DNA of 64,000 nucleotides. Origin: an uncultured Clostridia bacterium (GTDB lineage: Bacteria; Bacillota; Clostridia; UMGS1883). This document shows, piece after piece, positions 16,922-24,844 of this stretch. Location of the stretch: the NCBI GenBank assembly GCA_947589005.1, contig CANPZO010000007.1, positions 1-64,000 of the forward strand. Reading direction: 5' to 3'. The position numbers and the translations under genes were made by a program. Numbering within the stretch: position 1 is the first letter of the stretch; the number at the start of each line of letters is the position of its first letter. The notes under the pieces are model-generated. The model saw nothing but the letters and a program-made list of their open reading frames with translations, did not search any database and was not told the origin of the DNA.

Positions 16922-17324
16922 CAGTGTGAGGCGGTTTTTCGCGGAGTGCCCGCTGCTTGAGGACGGCTGTATAAACGTGAATTATCTGGGAGCAAAAAAA
17001 GCGGATTACAGCATAGAGAGCGTTCCGTCGGAGCCTGTGGTGCGCCGGTACGTGGACGGGGGCGAGCTGAGACAGTACGTCTTTGTTTTCGCCTCCCGTG
17101 AATACTACGACGAGGACATGGAGGACAATTCCCACACCGCCGGTTTTTATGAGGAGCTGGCGGCATGGATAGAGGACAGCGGCAAAAATGGGAGGCTGCC
17201 TGTGCTGACCGGCGGAAAGGCCCTTGCCATGGAGGTCATGTCCGGCGGCTATGTCCTGTCGGAAAAGGCCGGAACCGCCAGATACCAGATGCAGCTTAGG
17301 CTGATATACAAAAAGGAGGAGTAA
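16908..17324 (+). CDS. Tail terminator/completion-like protein
   Basis: A 138-aa protein that matches the size and position of A118/SPP1 tail-terminator proteins, ending with a beta strand and basic tail (RYQMQLRLIYKKEE). It contains YVFVFASREYYDEDMEDNSHTAGFYEELAAWI, with the acidic/aromatic centre typical of these proteins. Translation likely couples to the connector gene. The next gene starts 2 bp after its stop. Confidence 0.65.
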   Translation: MAVIDSVRRFFAECPLLEDGCINVNYLGAKKADYSIESVPSEPVVRRYVDGGELRQYVFVFASREYYDEDMEDNSHTAGFYEELAAWIEDSGKNGRLPVLTGGKALAMEVMSGGYVLSEKAGTARYQMQLRLIYKKEE

Positions 17325-17326
17325 AT

Positions 17327-17788
17327 ATGGCACTGGTAAAACGCTGTGAGAAGCTGGCGTTCATGAATGTGGACGGAACTTATCACAGAATGACTAATTT
17401 TACGGAGATAGCCGTGGAGAAAAACCCCAGGGAATACTCCCGGCAGTACGTGGACGAGGAGTTTGAACGCTCCAGCATTGTGGGCTACAGCACGGCGGTA
17501 AGCTACAGCTTCGACTACGACAACGAGAACAAGGTCCACAACCTCATAAAGAAGATAACGGACAAGGAACTGCTTGCGGACGAGGCCGTCGTGGAGATAG
17601 TTATGGTGGATATCGATAATACCGAGGGCAAAAATCAGGCGGTGAGCCGCCGTTGGAGCGTTATACCCGAGACCGAGGGCAACAGTACCGACGCCTACAC
17701 CTACAGCGGAAGCTTCCGCGCCAACGGCCCTGCCGCGGATGTCAAGGCGGTATCCGCCGACGGCTGGAAAACCATAACGGTTGAGTAA
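17327..17788 (+). CDS. Major tail tube protein
   Basis: A 153-aa protein (MALVKRCEKLAFMNVDGTYHRMTNFTEIAVEKNPREYSRQYVDEEFERSSIVGYSTAVSYSFDYD). The pattern of a short beta-sandwich with the RQYVDE segment, together with its position before the tape measure, fits the tail tube protein of Firmicutes siphophages. GGAGG upstream gives ATG at 17327. Confidence 0.78.
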   Translation: MALVKRCEKLAFMNVDGTYHRMTNFTEIAVEKNPREYSRQYVDEEFERSSIVGYSTAVSYSFDYDNENKVHNLIKKITDKELLADEAVVEIVMVDIDNTEGKNQAVSRRWSVIPETEGNSTDAYTYSGSFRANGPAADVKAVSADGWKTITVE

Positions 17789-17817
17789 GCGGGACGCCCG
17801 TAAGCGGAGGTGAGGCT

Positions 17818-19524
17818 ATGGCGGGAGACGGAAGTATCGTCATAAATACCGAGCTCGACACCGGAGGTCTGGAAAAAGGGCTGGACAGGCTCAAGGAGCT
17901 GGTCAAAAGCCGGTCCGCCGACGCCGGTGACAGTCTCGGCGGAATATTCGACGGCCTTGAGTCGGCGCTTAAGGGTATCTCGGTGACCGAGGGGATAGGA
18001 AAGCTCATCGACAGCGCGAAGGACGCGCTGGTGGGCGGCGCGGCGGAGCTCAGCTCCGCCGCCGGCCTGACCGCGAGGGACGCGGCAGAGGGCCTCGGCG
18101 CGGGTGATGATAATTTCAGAAAAGGCGGGAGCGGCCTTGCGGCGGCCGCCGCCGAGGGTCTTTCATCGGGGGAAAACGCTCTTGACGCCGCCGGAAGCTC
18201 GGCGGCGGAGAGCGCGGCCTCGGCCATGAATGTGCCCGGAAATTTCCTTTCCGTGGGGCTGAACCTCATAAACGCCCTGAGAAACGGTTTGGCCTCCGGC
18301 GCCGCCGCCCTCTATGCCAAGGCGTCGGAAATCGCCGGAAGGGTCACGGCTCTGGTAAAGGGCGTGTTCAAGATACATTCTCCCTCGGCGGTGTTCAGAG
18401 ATGACATCGGTAAGATGCTGATGCTGGGCCTGCGGGACGGTATCTTGAACAATTCCGAGGCGGTGCTGGCGGCAACGGAGGCTCTGGCGGAGGATATGCT
18501 TGAGTCGGAAAAGAGGTATCTGGCGGAGAAGAAACGGATAGACGAGCTCAACGACCAGGAGGACGAGGCCCGCCGGGTCCGCGAGTACGAAGAAAGGCTC
18601 AGCCTGGCCAAGACTCGGGAGGAAAAGGACGAGCTTATAGAGGAAGAAAGGCTCCGGCTCAGAAAGCGGGCCGACGCCAAGTATCTCGAGCAGCTCAAGT
18701 CCGCCGCTGAAAAGGAAAGGGAAATAATTGACGGGCTCAAGGAGGACATTACGGCGGCTTACAAGGACATAGCCGAGTATATAGAGAACAGTCTGGAGCC
18801 CATAGAGGAGGACCGCAGAGACCTTGAGGACAAGCTGAAAAAGTACGCCGGAAGCAGCGGCGGTCTGTACACAACGGTGATAGAGCGCAAGGACCGTGAC
18901 GACCTGGTCTATTACGGTTTGGCGGACCAGCAGAGGGCCATAGACATTCTGAACAAATACTCCTCGGCGCTCGGCGCCGCCTCGGAACGGATAAAGTCGG
19001 CCTTCGGCCCGGAAACGGCAAGGAGCTTTATGTCCGCCCTGACGGAGATGGACGTGGAGGAGGGCGCGATTTTTGCCGAAACCTTGGCGGCGGCGTCGGA
19101 CGCGGACTTTGAAAAGTACATTAAAGACTGGGGAAAGAAGAACACCCTTGCGGAGGAGATATCCCGTCAGCTTTACGGCGAAGCCTTCACCGACGCGGTG
19201 GACGACTGCACCGAGTATATGCGCAGTGAGCTGGAAAAATTGGGGCTTGAGGTGCCGGAGGGCTTTTTCGCCAGCGGCAGCCTCAGCGCAAAGGAGTTCG
19301 GCAGAGGCTTTTCCGAGGGGATAAATCAGGTCCTTGAGGAGGCGGGAGAGCTGATAAGGAGCTTCGGCGGCTTTTCGACAGCGGCGGCGGCCGGCGGGAC
19401 GCCGGTGGTGAACAACAACTATTACAGCACCTATTCCGTAAACGGAACAAGGAGCACCGCCGCGGAAAGCATCTTTGCCATGGAAGCCGCCGCCGTAATG
19501 AACAGATACAGGGGGCTGAACTGA
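17818..19524 (+). CDS. Short tail tape measure protein
   Basis: A 568-aa tape measure. It opens with IVINTELDTGGLEKGLDRLKEL, the classic start of Firmicutes tape measures, then an Ala/Ser/Gly-rich stretch, a FKIHSPSAVFRDDIG motif (about 188), a long coiled coil (about 225-340) and a helical C-terminus. No lysozyme, NlpC/P60 or M23 domain and no clear membrane segment is present. At roughly 0.15 nm per residue it predicts a tail near 85 nm. Its stop overlaps the next ATG. Confidence 0.88.
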   Translation: MAGDGSIVINTELDTGGLEKGLDRLKELVKSRSADAGDSLGGIFDGLESALKGISVTEGIGKLIDSAKDALVGGAAELSSAAGLTARDAAEGLGAGDDNFRKGGSGLAAAAAEGLSSGENALDAAGSSAAESAASAMNVPGNFLSVGLNLINALRNGLASGAAALYAKASEIAGRVTALVKGVFKIHSPSAVFRDDIGKMLMLGLRDGILNNSEAVLAATEALAEDMLESEKRYLAEKKRIDELNDQEDEARRVREYEERLSLAKTREEKDELIEEERLRLRKRADAKYLEQLKSAAEKEREIIDGLKEDITAAYKDIAEYIENSLEPIEEDRRDLEDKLKKYAGSSGGLYTTVIERKDRDDLVYYGLADQQRAIDILNKYSSALGAASERIKSAFGPETARSFMSALTEMDVEEGAIFAETLAAASDADFEKYIKDWGKKNTLAEEISRQLYGEAFTDAVDDCTEYMRSELEKLGLEVPEGFFASGSLSAKEFGRGFSEGINQVLEEAGELIRSFGGFSTAAAAGGTPVVNNNYYSTYSVNGTRSTAAESIFAMEAAAVMNRYRGLN

Positions 19525-20375
19525 TGGAGATAATTTTTAGAAACGCTCTGGGTGCCATAGAAATGGACGGCGGCTCCGGAACGGCGCCCTTTAAAATACT
19601 TGGCGCGGAGGGGCTGGGTTACCTGACACAAAGCGTCAAGACGACGGCCTATCCCTTCATGGCCGGACAGAGGACCCTTTCGCGCAGCCCGGGGGCGAGG
19701 CTCGTCACTCTGTCCGCCGAGGCCGCCGAGGGCGGCGCGAACTACGAAGGCACCGTGGCGGCCATCGCCCACGAAAGCGGACGGCTGGAAATAATACACG
19801 GTGAAAAAAGGGTGTACGCCGACTGCTATGTAAGCGCCCTGAACGTCACCCGGGCCAAGGGCGGAGAGTACGAAAAGTATGTGTTCCAGTTCACTTGCGA
19901 CTATCCGTATTTCCGTGACATGAACGCCGGCGCGGTGAGCCTGTTCCGGAGAAATAAGCTGGTAAAGGGGAGCTTTGTGCTGCCGAAGGTGTTTTCCGAA
20001 AGGGTCACCGGCGGAACGGTGACGGTCAAAGGCGACAGGGAGGTCTATCCTACGGTTTATGTCCGGGGACTGTCTTACGAAACGGAGTTCCCTCTTGAGC
20101 TGGAGAACACCGCCACAGGCGCAAGGCTTAAGCTGACGCTGCCGGCGGGGGAATACGAGCTGATAACCTTTGACCTGCGCAACGGAAGGATAAGCTGCGG
20201 CGAAAAGGATTTGAGCAAATATCTGGACGAGAACAGCTTCATGAGTGATTTTTACCTCTTGAAGGGCGAAAATCGCATCGAGGTCAGAGCCATGGACCTT
20301 TCGGTGAACACCTCGGCCTCGGTGAGCTGTGAAAGCGAGTATTACAGCGCGTGGGAGGACAGAGATGTGCGGTGA
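19524..20375 (+). CDS. Distal tail (Dit-like) protein
   Basis: A 283-aa protein with siphovirus distal-tail features: an N-terminal beta sandwich containing YPFMAGQRTLSRSPGARLVTL and a C-terminal domain (VYPTVYVRGLSYETEFPLELENTATG) of the galectin-like type. It would form the hub at the tail tip. Start overlaps the tape-measure stop (TGATGG). It overlaps the next gene by 11 bp. Confidence 0.8.
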   Translation: MEIIFRNALGAIEMDGGSGTAPFKILGAEGLGYLTQSVKTTAYPFMAGQRTLSRSPGARLVTLSAEAAEGGANYEGTVAAIAHESGRLEIIHGEKRVYADCYVSALNVTRAKGGEYEKYVFQFTCDYPYFRDMNAGAVSLFRRNKLVKGSFVLPKVFSERVTGGTVTVKGDREVYPTVYVRGLSYETEFPLELENTATGARLKLTLPAGEYELITFDLRNGRISCGEKDLSKYLDENSFMSDFYLLKGENRIEVRAMDLSVNTSASVSCESEYYSAWEDRDVR

Positions 20376-21309
20376 ACTGATTTTTTACGACTATGAGTTC
20401 AATCCTTTGGGAAGGGTGGCGCGGGCGGCGGACATCTATCACAAGGAGATATACAACGGCATCGGCACATTTGAGGCGGAAATCGACCGTTCGGAGCCAA
20501 TGGCGGCGGAGCTTTTGAGAAGAGATTACACCGTTGTAATATGGGACGGCCTACAGGCGGTGATAACCTCCGTCCAGGCGGAGGAGGGCGAGGAGACGGT
20601 GAGGATATACGGACGCACTCCCAACTGGATCCTCGGCAAACGGGCCTGTCCCAACTTCGGCCAACGTAACGGAACGCCTCACGCGCTGGCCCACGCTTTG
20701 GTGAGCGAGGTCTGGGGCGACAGCATCGCCGACGGTCCGGGCGGAGATATCGGGGGCGAGGAGACCACCTTCTGGCGGAACGTGTACAATCCCTTAAGCG
20801 AGGTGGTAGCGGACTGCCTTGACCGTGCCGGAGCGGGACACCGGGTGGTGTTCGACACAAATGATAAGCAGTGGAGGTTCGAGACCTACGAGGGGAGGCT
20901 CCTGCCGCTGATGTTTTCGTCGGACAGGCGCAACGCTGCCGATATGAGCTGCAGCCACAGCGTGCTGGACCATTTCAACGGCGGCTTTTATACCACCGAC
21001 GAGGAGAAGGGCACGTGGACGGAGATACCCTCGGACAAGGAGGGCATATACCGCTGGACCGCCCGCCTGACAAGCACCGGCGAAAGTTCGGCCAAAAACG
21101 AGCTTGAGAAGAAGAAAATAGAAAATAAAATCGACTTCAGCACTCTTGATATTCTGCGGGGCAGGGATTACGAGCTGGGTGACCGCGTCCGCGCGGCCAT
21201 GGACCTTGGCGGAAAGCGGATAGTGAACGAAATGAGGATAACGGCGGTGGAAAGGTGGGCGTCGTACAATGACAGCGGCGAAAGGCCGCTGTTGGAGGGA
21301 ATGGAGTGA
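20365..21309 (+). CDS. Tail tip protein, siphovirus Gp37-like
   Basis: A 314-aa protein beginning MCGELIFYDYEFNPLGRV, with the pattern ...YNGIGTFEAEIDRSEPMAAELLRRDYTVVIWDG...GRTPNWILGKRA of the Gp37-like/Tal tail-tip family. The C-terminal part (YELGDRVRAAMDLGGKRIVNEMRITAVE) is the expected closing beta domain. ATG at 20365 after GGGAGGA is chosen over the upstream track start. It likely contacts the cell surface together with the next protein. No peptidase or lysin domain is attached. Confidence 0.8.
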   Translation: MCGELIFYDYEFNPLGRVARAADIYHKEIYNGIGTFEAEIDRSEPMAAELLRRDYTVVIWDGLQAVITSVQAEEGEETVRIYGRTPNWILGKRACPNFGQRNGTPHALAHALVSEVWGDSIADGPGGDIGGEETTFWRNVYNPLSEVVADCLDRAGAGHRVVFDTNDKQWRFETYEGRLLPLMFSSDRRNAADMSCSHSVLDHFNGGFYTTDEEKGTWTEIPSDKEGIYRWTARLTSTGESSAKNELEKKKIENKIDFSTLDILRGRDYELGDRVRAAMDLGGKRIVNEMRITAVERWASYNDSGERPLLEGME

Positions 21310-21430
21310 GAAACGCGCGGCGCAAGCGATATGCGCCGCGGCTCTTTAAGGGCTGTTCTCCACTCTATGACGCGGGGGTACAAGTCCCGCCGGAGCACCG
21401 AAGGGCGGGACTTAGGCCCCTATTGAATTT
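21310..21430 (+). other. Structured gap between the two tail-tip genes
   Basis: A 135-bp gap in an otherwise nearly gapless operon. It contains GCGCGGCGCAAGCGATATGCGCCGCG and AAGTCCCGCCGGAGCACCGAAGGGCGGGACTT, two strong stem-loops with no T tract. It could be an RNA control element or a remnant of a lost gene. I recognise no known class. Confidence 0.45.
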
Positions 21431-21444
21431 GCAGAGGTGAAAAA

Positions 21445-22314
21445 GTGAAATATTACTTTGGCGATAATCGGGAATACGGCGCCGCCGACATAAAAAAAGC
21501 CTTTGGCGTGTTCGCGGCGCAGGGAGGCATAGACTTGGGACTAAGCGACGGAAAGCAGCACAGTCCCTCGGATTTGAACCGCATCATAGCCGCGGCGGTG
21601 AGCAAGGGCGTCGTCACCGAAAGCAACAGCTGTCTCAGGCTTGACGAAAAGGACGGCGGCTACTATATCCTGCCGGGCAAGGGAGTGTTTTCCGACGGCG
21701 GCATGGCGGAGGTAGAGGAGGAGACGAGGGTCGATATAAGCGGAGGGCATTATCTGTACATAGCCTACAGTGAAATGCTGGACGAGGTGTATTTCCTTGT
21801 GACGTCGGACCCCCGCACCGACAGCGTCAGCGAGCTCCTGATACCCATAGCCTACGTGGACGAAAGCGGAAAGCCTCGGGATATGCGGGAATTTGCCAGA
21901 GGCAAGCTGCCGGCCCTGCCCTCGGCCACCTGGAACGTGATGCGCGAGGTGGAGCTGGTGGTGGACGCATCGACCGTAACTCACGGGGAGATAAATTCCG
22001 ACCGCTATATCGAGGCGAGGCATCCCATCGACGGCGACATAAACTTTATGATGGTGGAAAGCGAAATATTCATGTCCACCATGAACATAGGCCCTGTCGG
22101 CGCCGCCTATCACACGGTGGCGGGCGGCGGCACCGGATTGCACATCCACACCCACGACTATTTTGGCGTGCATTACAGCGGCAGCTTTTACCGCGCCACC
22201 TATCTGGGCGGAGGGAGCGGCTATATAGACCTGCGGTATTATTTCCCCAAAAATCTGGCCGGTGGAAGGTTTTCGTATAAGGCGACGGTGGGGATAAAAA
22301 ATAACCCTGTGTGA
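21445..22314 (+). CDS. Putative receptor-binding / tail fibre protein
   Basis: A 289-aa protein, last of the phage cluster. It starts at GTG 21445 behind AGAGGTGA. The N-terminal half (MKYYFGDNREYGAADIKKAFGVFAAQGGIDLGL) looks like a particle-attachment part, and the C-terminal part is Gly/His/Tyr-rich beta (GGGTGLHIHTHDYFGVHYSGSFYRATYLGGGSGYIDLRYYFP), the style of tail-fibre tips. A receptor-binding role is inferred from position and composition; no enzyme motif is visible. Confidence 0.6.
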   Translation: MKYYFGDNREYGAADIKKAFGVFAAQGGIDLGLSDGKQHSPSDLNRIIAAAVSKGVVTESNSCLRLDEKDGGYYILPGKGVFSDGGMAEVEEETRVDISGGHYLYIAYSEMLDEVYFLVTSDPRTDSVSELLIPIAYVDESGKPRDMREFARGKLPALPSATWNVMREVELVVDASTVTHGEINSDRYIEARHPIDGDINFMMVESEIFMSTMNIGPVGAAYHTVAGGGTGLHIHTHDYFGVHYSGSFYRATYLGGGSGYIDLRYYFPKNLAGGRFSYKATVGIKNNPV

Positions 22315-22407
22315 GAGACCGGAATATTGATCGTCCCATGTCCGCCCGCGCCGCCGGCGATTACGGCGGCGAGCTATATTAAGGGGCAGGAACCGCCAAA
22401 AAATCAC

Positions 22408-22560
22408 GGAGGCACTGGGGCTGTCAAAAAAATCGCGTAGAAAAAAATCGGAACAGGCGTTGCATCGCTTGTTTCGATTTTTTTTACTTTTTCGGCGGCT
22501 TGAGGGCAAGCCGCCCTACGGAGCACTAACGCAACAAAGTAGAGGTTTCGTTTTTCGCAG
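22408..22560 (+). repeat. Mosaic repeat element after the phage cluster
   Basis: It opens GGAGGCACTGGGGCTGTCAAAAAAATCG, an end also found reversed at 39485-39529. A hairpin module follows (22441-22488), then CGGCGGCTTG-type palindrome plus CTACG (22493-22520) and GAGCACTAACGCAACAAAGTAG, the linker also seen at 27285-27306. The facing second palindrome present at 27.3 kb is missing here, so this copy is truncated. The rest of the 22315-22663 gap holds a GCCGCC/GGCGGC stem at about 22349-22371 and the rodA promoter. Confidence 0.8.
22441..22488 (+). terminator. Repeat-derived terminator of the phage operon
   Basis: AAAAAAATCGGAACAGGCG pairs with CGCTTGTTTCGATTTTTTTT around TTGCAT, giving a long stem ending in eight Ts. 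It is the first good terminator after the last phage gene. Confidence 0.7.
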
Positions 22561-22597
22561 CCCCCTTTTTTGTTTTGAAAAATTTTCTGTAAAAATA

Positions 22598-22626
22598 TTG
22601 ATTTTTGCCCCGGCACGTGGTAAAAT
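22598..22626 (+). promoter_or_regulatory. SigA-type promoter of rodA
   Basis: TTGATT, 17 bp, TAAAAT, about 40 bp before the rodA start. Confidence 0.75.
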
Positions 22627-22663
22627 AGAGGGCGAAACAAAAAACGGAAAGGGAGGCGGCGGC

Positions 22664-23845
22664 ATGGAAGAGACGGAAAACACGGAGAACACGGCCGTGG
22701 AGCCGGAGCGGGCGGTAAAGCCCAAAAAGGAAAAGAAAGAAAAAAAGGGCCTGTTTTCCGACGCGGTGGACCACTCGCTGTTGATTTATGTCATACTCGC
22801 CTCGCTTTGCGGCATTGTGGCGGTGAACAGCGCCTCGGCCGGCATAGAGGGGCATTACCGCTATGTGATAGTGCAGTCGGCGGCTTTTCTGCTGGGAATG
22901 GCGGCTATGACGGCGCTGACCTTTTTTAATTACAAATATCTGGACAAGCTCAGATTTGTATTTCTGGGCGCGGCGGTGGCGCTGCTGGCGGTGGTGCTTG
23001 TGATAGGCAAAATTCGGGGCGGAACTCAGGGCTGGCTTGCCGTGGGCCCGCTGAACCTTCAGCCCGCCGAAATCGCCAAGCTCTGCTTTATAATCACCAT
23101 GTCCTGCCATCTGGCGCGGGTGCATGAAAGCGTAAATAAGCCTAAGACCCTGATTTTCCTGCTGCTGCATTTGGGAATTTACGTGGGGCTGATACTGCTT
23201 CAGCCCGACTTCGGCACGGCGATGGTTTTTGTGGTCATCTTCTGCGCGGAGCTGTTCTTCGCGGGGATAAGCCTTAAGTATGTGTTCGGCACTTTGGGGG
23301 CGGCGGCGCTGGCCTCGCCGATAATATGGTTCCTGCTAAAGCCCCATCAGAGGGGCCGCCTGCTCAGCTTTATCAACCCCGAAAGCGACCCCACCGGCAC
23401 CGGCTATCATGTGCTTCAGTCCAAGCTGGCTATGGGCAGCGGCCAAATCTGGGGCAGGGGCTATCTTAAGGGGCCTCAGACCCAGTACGGTTACCTGCCG
23501 GAAAGACAGACGGACTTTATTTTCTCCTCCATAGGCGAGGAGTTCGGTTTTGTGGGCTGCGTCATAATAGCGGCGCTGCTTTTCCTTATAATATACCGCT
23601 GCTTCAAGGACGCGGTGGACAGCCGCCACGAGCCTATGGGTATGTTTATCTGCGTGGGCGTGGGGGCGATGATGTTTTTCCACACCTTTGAAAATATCGG
23701 AATGTGCCTGGGACTTATGCCCATAACCGGCATACCTCTGCCCTTTGTGAGCTACGGCGGCAGCAGTATGCTGACCTGCTGCGCCGCCATCGGCCTTGTG
23801 CAGAGCGTCATCACGAGGCGGCGGCGGACAAAATTTGATATATAA
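22664..23845 (+). CDS. rodA: SEDS peptidoglycan glycosyltransferase (RodA type)
   Basis: A 393-aa polytopic membrane protein of about 10 segments. It has the catalytic Asp motif LLQPDFGTAMVF and the family landmarks GGTQGWLAVGPLNLQPAE, ERQTDFIFSSIGEEFGFVG and PFVSYGGSSMLT. These polymerise glycan strands with a class B PBP partner; RodA serves elongation. The RodA call over FtsW is likely but not certain. Its N-terminal 28 residues are an unusual acidic then Lys-rich tail (MEETENTENT..KPKKEKKEKK). Start 22664 follows GGGAGG; the longer track frame covers the promoter. Confidence 0.9.
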   Translation: MEETENTENTAVEPERAVKPKKEKKEKKGLFSDAVDHSLLIYVILASLCGIVAVNSASAGIEGHYRYVIVQSAAFLLGMAAMTALTFFNYKYLDKLRFVFLGAAVALLAVVLVIGKIRGGTQGWLAVGPLNLQPAEIAKLCFIITMSCHLARVHESVNKPKTLIFLLLHLGIYVGLILLQPDFGTAMVFVVIFCAELFFAGISLKYVFGTLGAAALASPIIWFLLKPHQRGRLLSFINPESDPTGTGYHVLQSKLAMGSGQIWGRGYLKGPQTQYGYLPERQTDFIFSSIGEEFGFVGCVIIAALLFLIIYRCFKDAVDSRHEPMGMFICVGVGAMMFFHTFENIGMCLGLMPITGIPLPFVSYGGSSMLTCCAAIGLVQSVITRRRRTKFDI

Positions 23846-23884
23846 CACTAATTTTTGATGAAAACATGACAATTGTGAGGGCCT

Positions 23885-24844
23885 TTGTCCCTTATTGAAA
23901 AACATGAGGCGGTGCGCGTTTTGGGAGTTATCTATTCAAAAATACTGTATCTGGGACTGATGATACTGGCCGGATTTATCTGTGAAAAGACCGGCTATGT
24001 GGACAGGCTCTGTGACCGCACCGGCAAGCTGATAAAAAACGTGACCCTGCCGTTGCTGGTGCTTACCAGCGTTACCGGCCAGAACGTGGGCCGGAGCGCG
24101 GCGGGGGAGGCCGCCACGGTGGTGGCCTTCGCTTTCGGCGGCATGGCTTTCCTGGCGGCGGCGGGCTTTGTCACGGCGAAGCTGTTCCGCCTGAGCAAGA
24201 CCCAGACGCCGGTACATATCTGCCTCGGCACCTTCGGCAACGTGGTGTTCCTGTGCTATCCGCTGGTGCAGGCGGTGTTCGGGGACAAGGGCATACTTTT
24301 CGCCGTGTTTTACGCCATCGCAAACGATTCCATGCTCTGGACGCTGGGCGTGGCCTCCGTCAGCGGGGAAAAAGGGCTGAAAAGCCTTAGACACCTCATA
24401 AACCCCTGTACCGTTACCTTTGCGGTCGCCTTGACCATGCTCTGCCTGGGGCTTAGGCTGCCGGGCACGCTCAACGACGCCGCCGCCGCGGTGGGCGCGG
24501 CGACCACGCCCCTCTCAATGATGTTTATCGGGGCGACGCTGGCGGGCATCAGCTTTGCGGGGGCGCTGAAAAAGCCCCAGATATACGTGCTGAGCGTAGT
24601 TAAGATGATAATAGTTCCGGTGCTGGCAATGCTGGTGATAAGGGCCCTGTCCCTTCCCCTCAGCGAGGCGGCGGCAGGAGCCCTGGTGTTCCAGCTTGCG
24701 ATGCCCTGTCAGACCATATTCGCGGTGATAGCCTCGGAATATAAGCTGGACACCGCCTACGCCGCGGAGATTATATTCATGACCACAGTTTTTTCGGCGG
24801 TCAGCCTTCCGCTGGTATACCGGCTTATGGAGGTGATACTCTGA
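23885..24844 (+). CDS. AEC-family transporter
   Basis: A 319-aa membrane protein of about 10 segments, matching the auxin efflux carrier fold: GxCEKTGYVD near the N-terminus, GTFGNVVFLCYPLV in the middle, and LAMPCQTIFAVIASEYKLDTAYAAEIIFMTTVFSAVSLP at the end. Bacterial members move malate, other dicarboxylates or amino acids; the substrate here is unknown. The start is uncertain: TTG at 23885 has TGAGGG 4 bp upstream, and a later TTG is possible. It overlaps the next gene by 3 bp. Confidence 0.82.
   Translation: MSLIEKHEAVRVLGVIYSKILYLGLMILAGFICEKTGYVDRLCDRTGKLIKNVTLPLLVLTSVTGQNVGRSAAGEAATVVAFAFGGMAFLAAAGFVTAKLFRLSKTQTPVHICLGTFGNVVFLCYPLVQAVFGDKGILFAVFYAIANDSMLWTLGVASVSGEKGLKSLRHLINPCTVTFAVALTMLCLGLRLPGTLNDAAAAVGAATTPLSMMFIGATLAGISFAGALKKPQIYVLSVVKMIIVPVLAMLVIRALSLPLSEAAAGALVFQLAMPCQTIFAVIASEYKLDTAYAAEIIFMTTVFSAVSLPLVYRLMEVIL

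Larger units (their letters stand above)
10455..22314 (+). mobile_element. Compact phage-structural gene cluster (GTA-like candidate)
   Basis: Fifteen co-directional intact ORFs in 11.9 kb encode terminase, portal, scaffold, capsid, connectors, tail tube, tape measure, distal tail and tip proteins, with overlapping or closely spaced starts. Lambda- and A118-like siphovirus families are recognisable. Absent are integrase, excisionase, repressor, replication, holin and endolysin genes, and no att-like direct repeats were seen at its edges. Flanks are a MITE-like element plus a promoter on the left and a repeat-derived terminator on the right, then chromosomal rodA. The size and content resemble known gene transfer agents more than a normal prophage (usually 35-45 kb), but a deleted prophage is also possible. 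Confidence 0.75.

Noticed and set aside
16908-17324. Chloramphenicol-resistance-type label sometimes attached to similar phage proteins
   Set aside because: Nothing in the sequence shows an acetyltransferase or efflux motif; position and size point to a tail-terminator protein.
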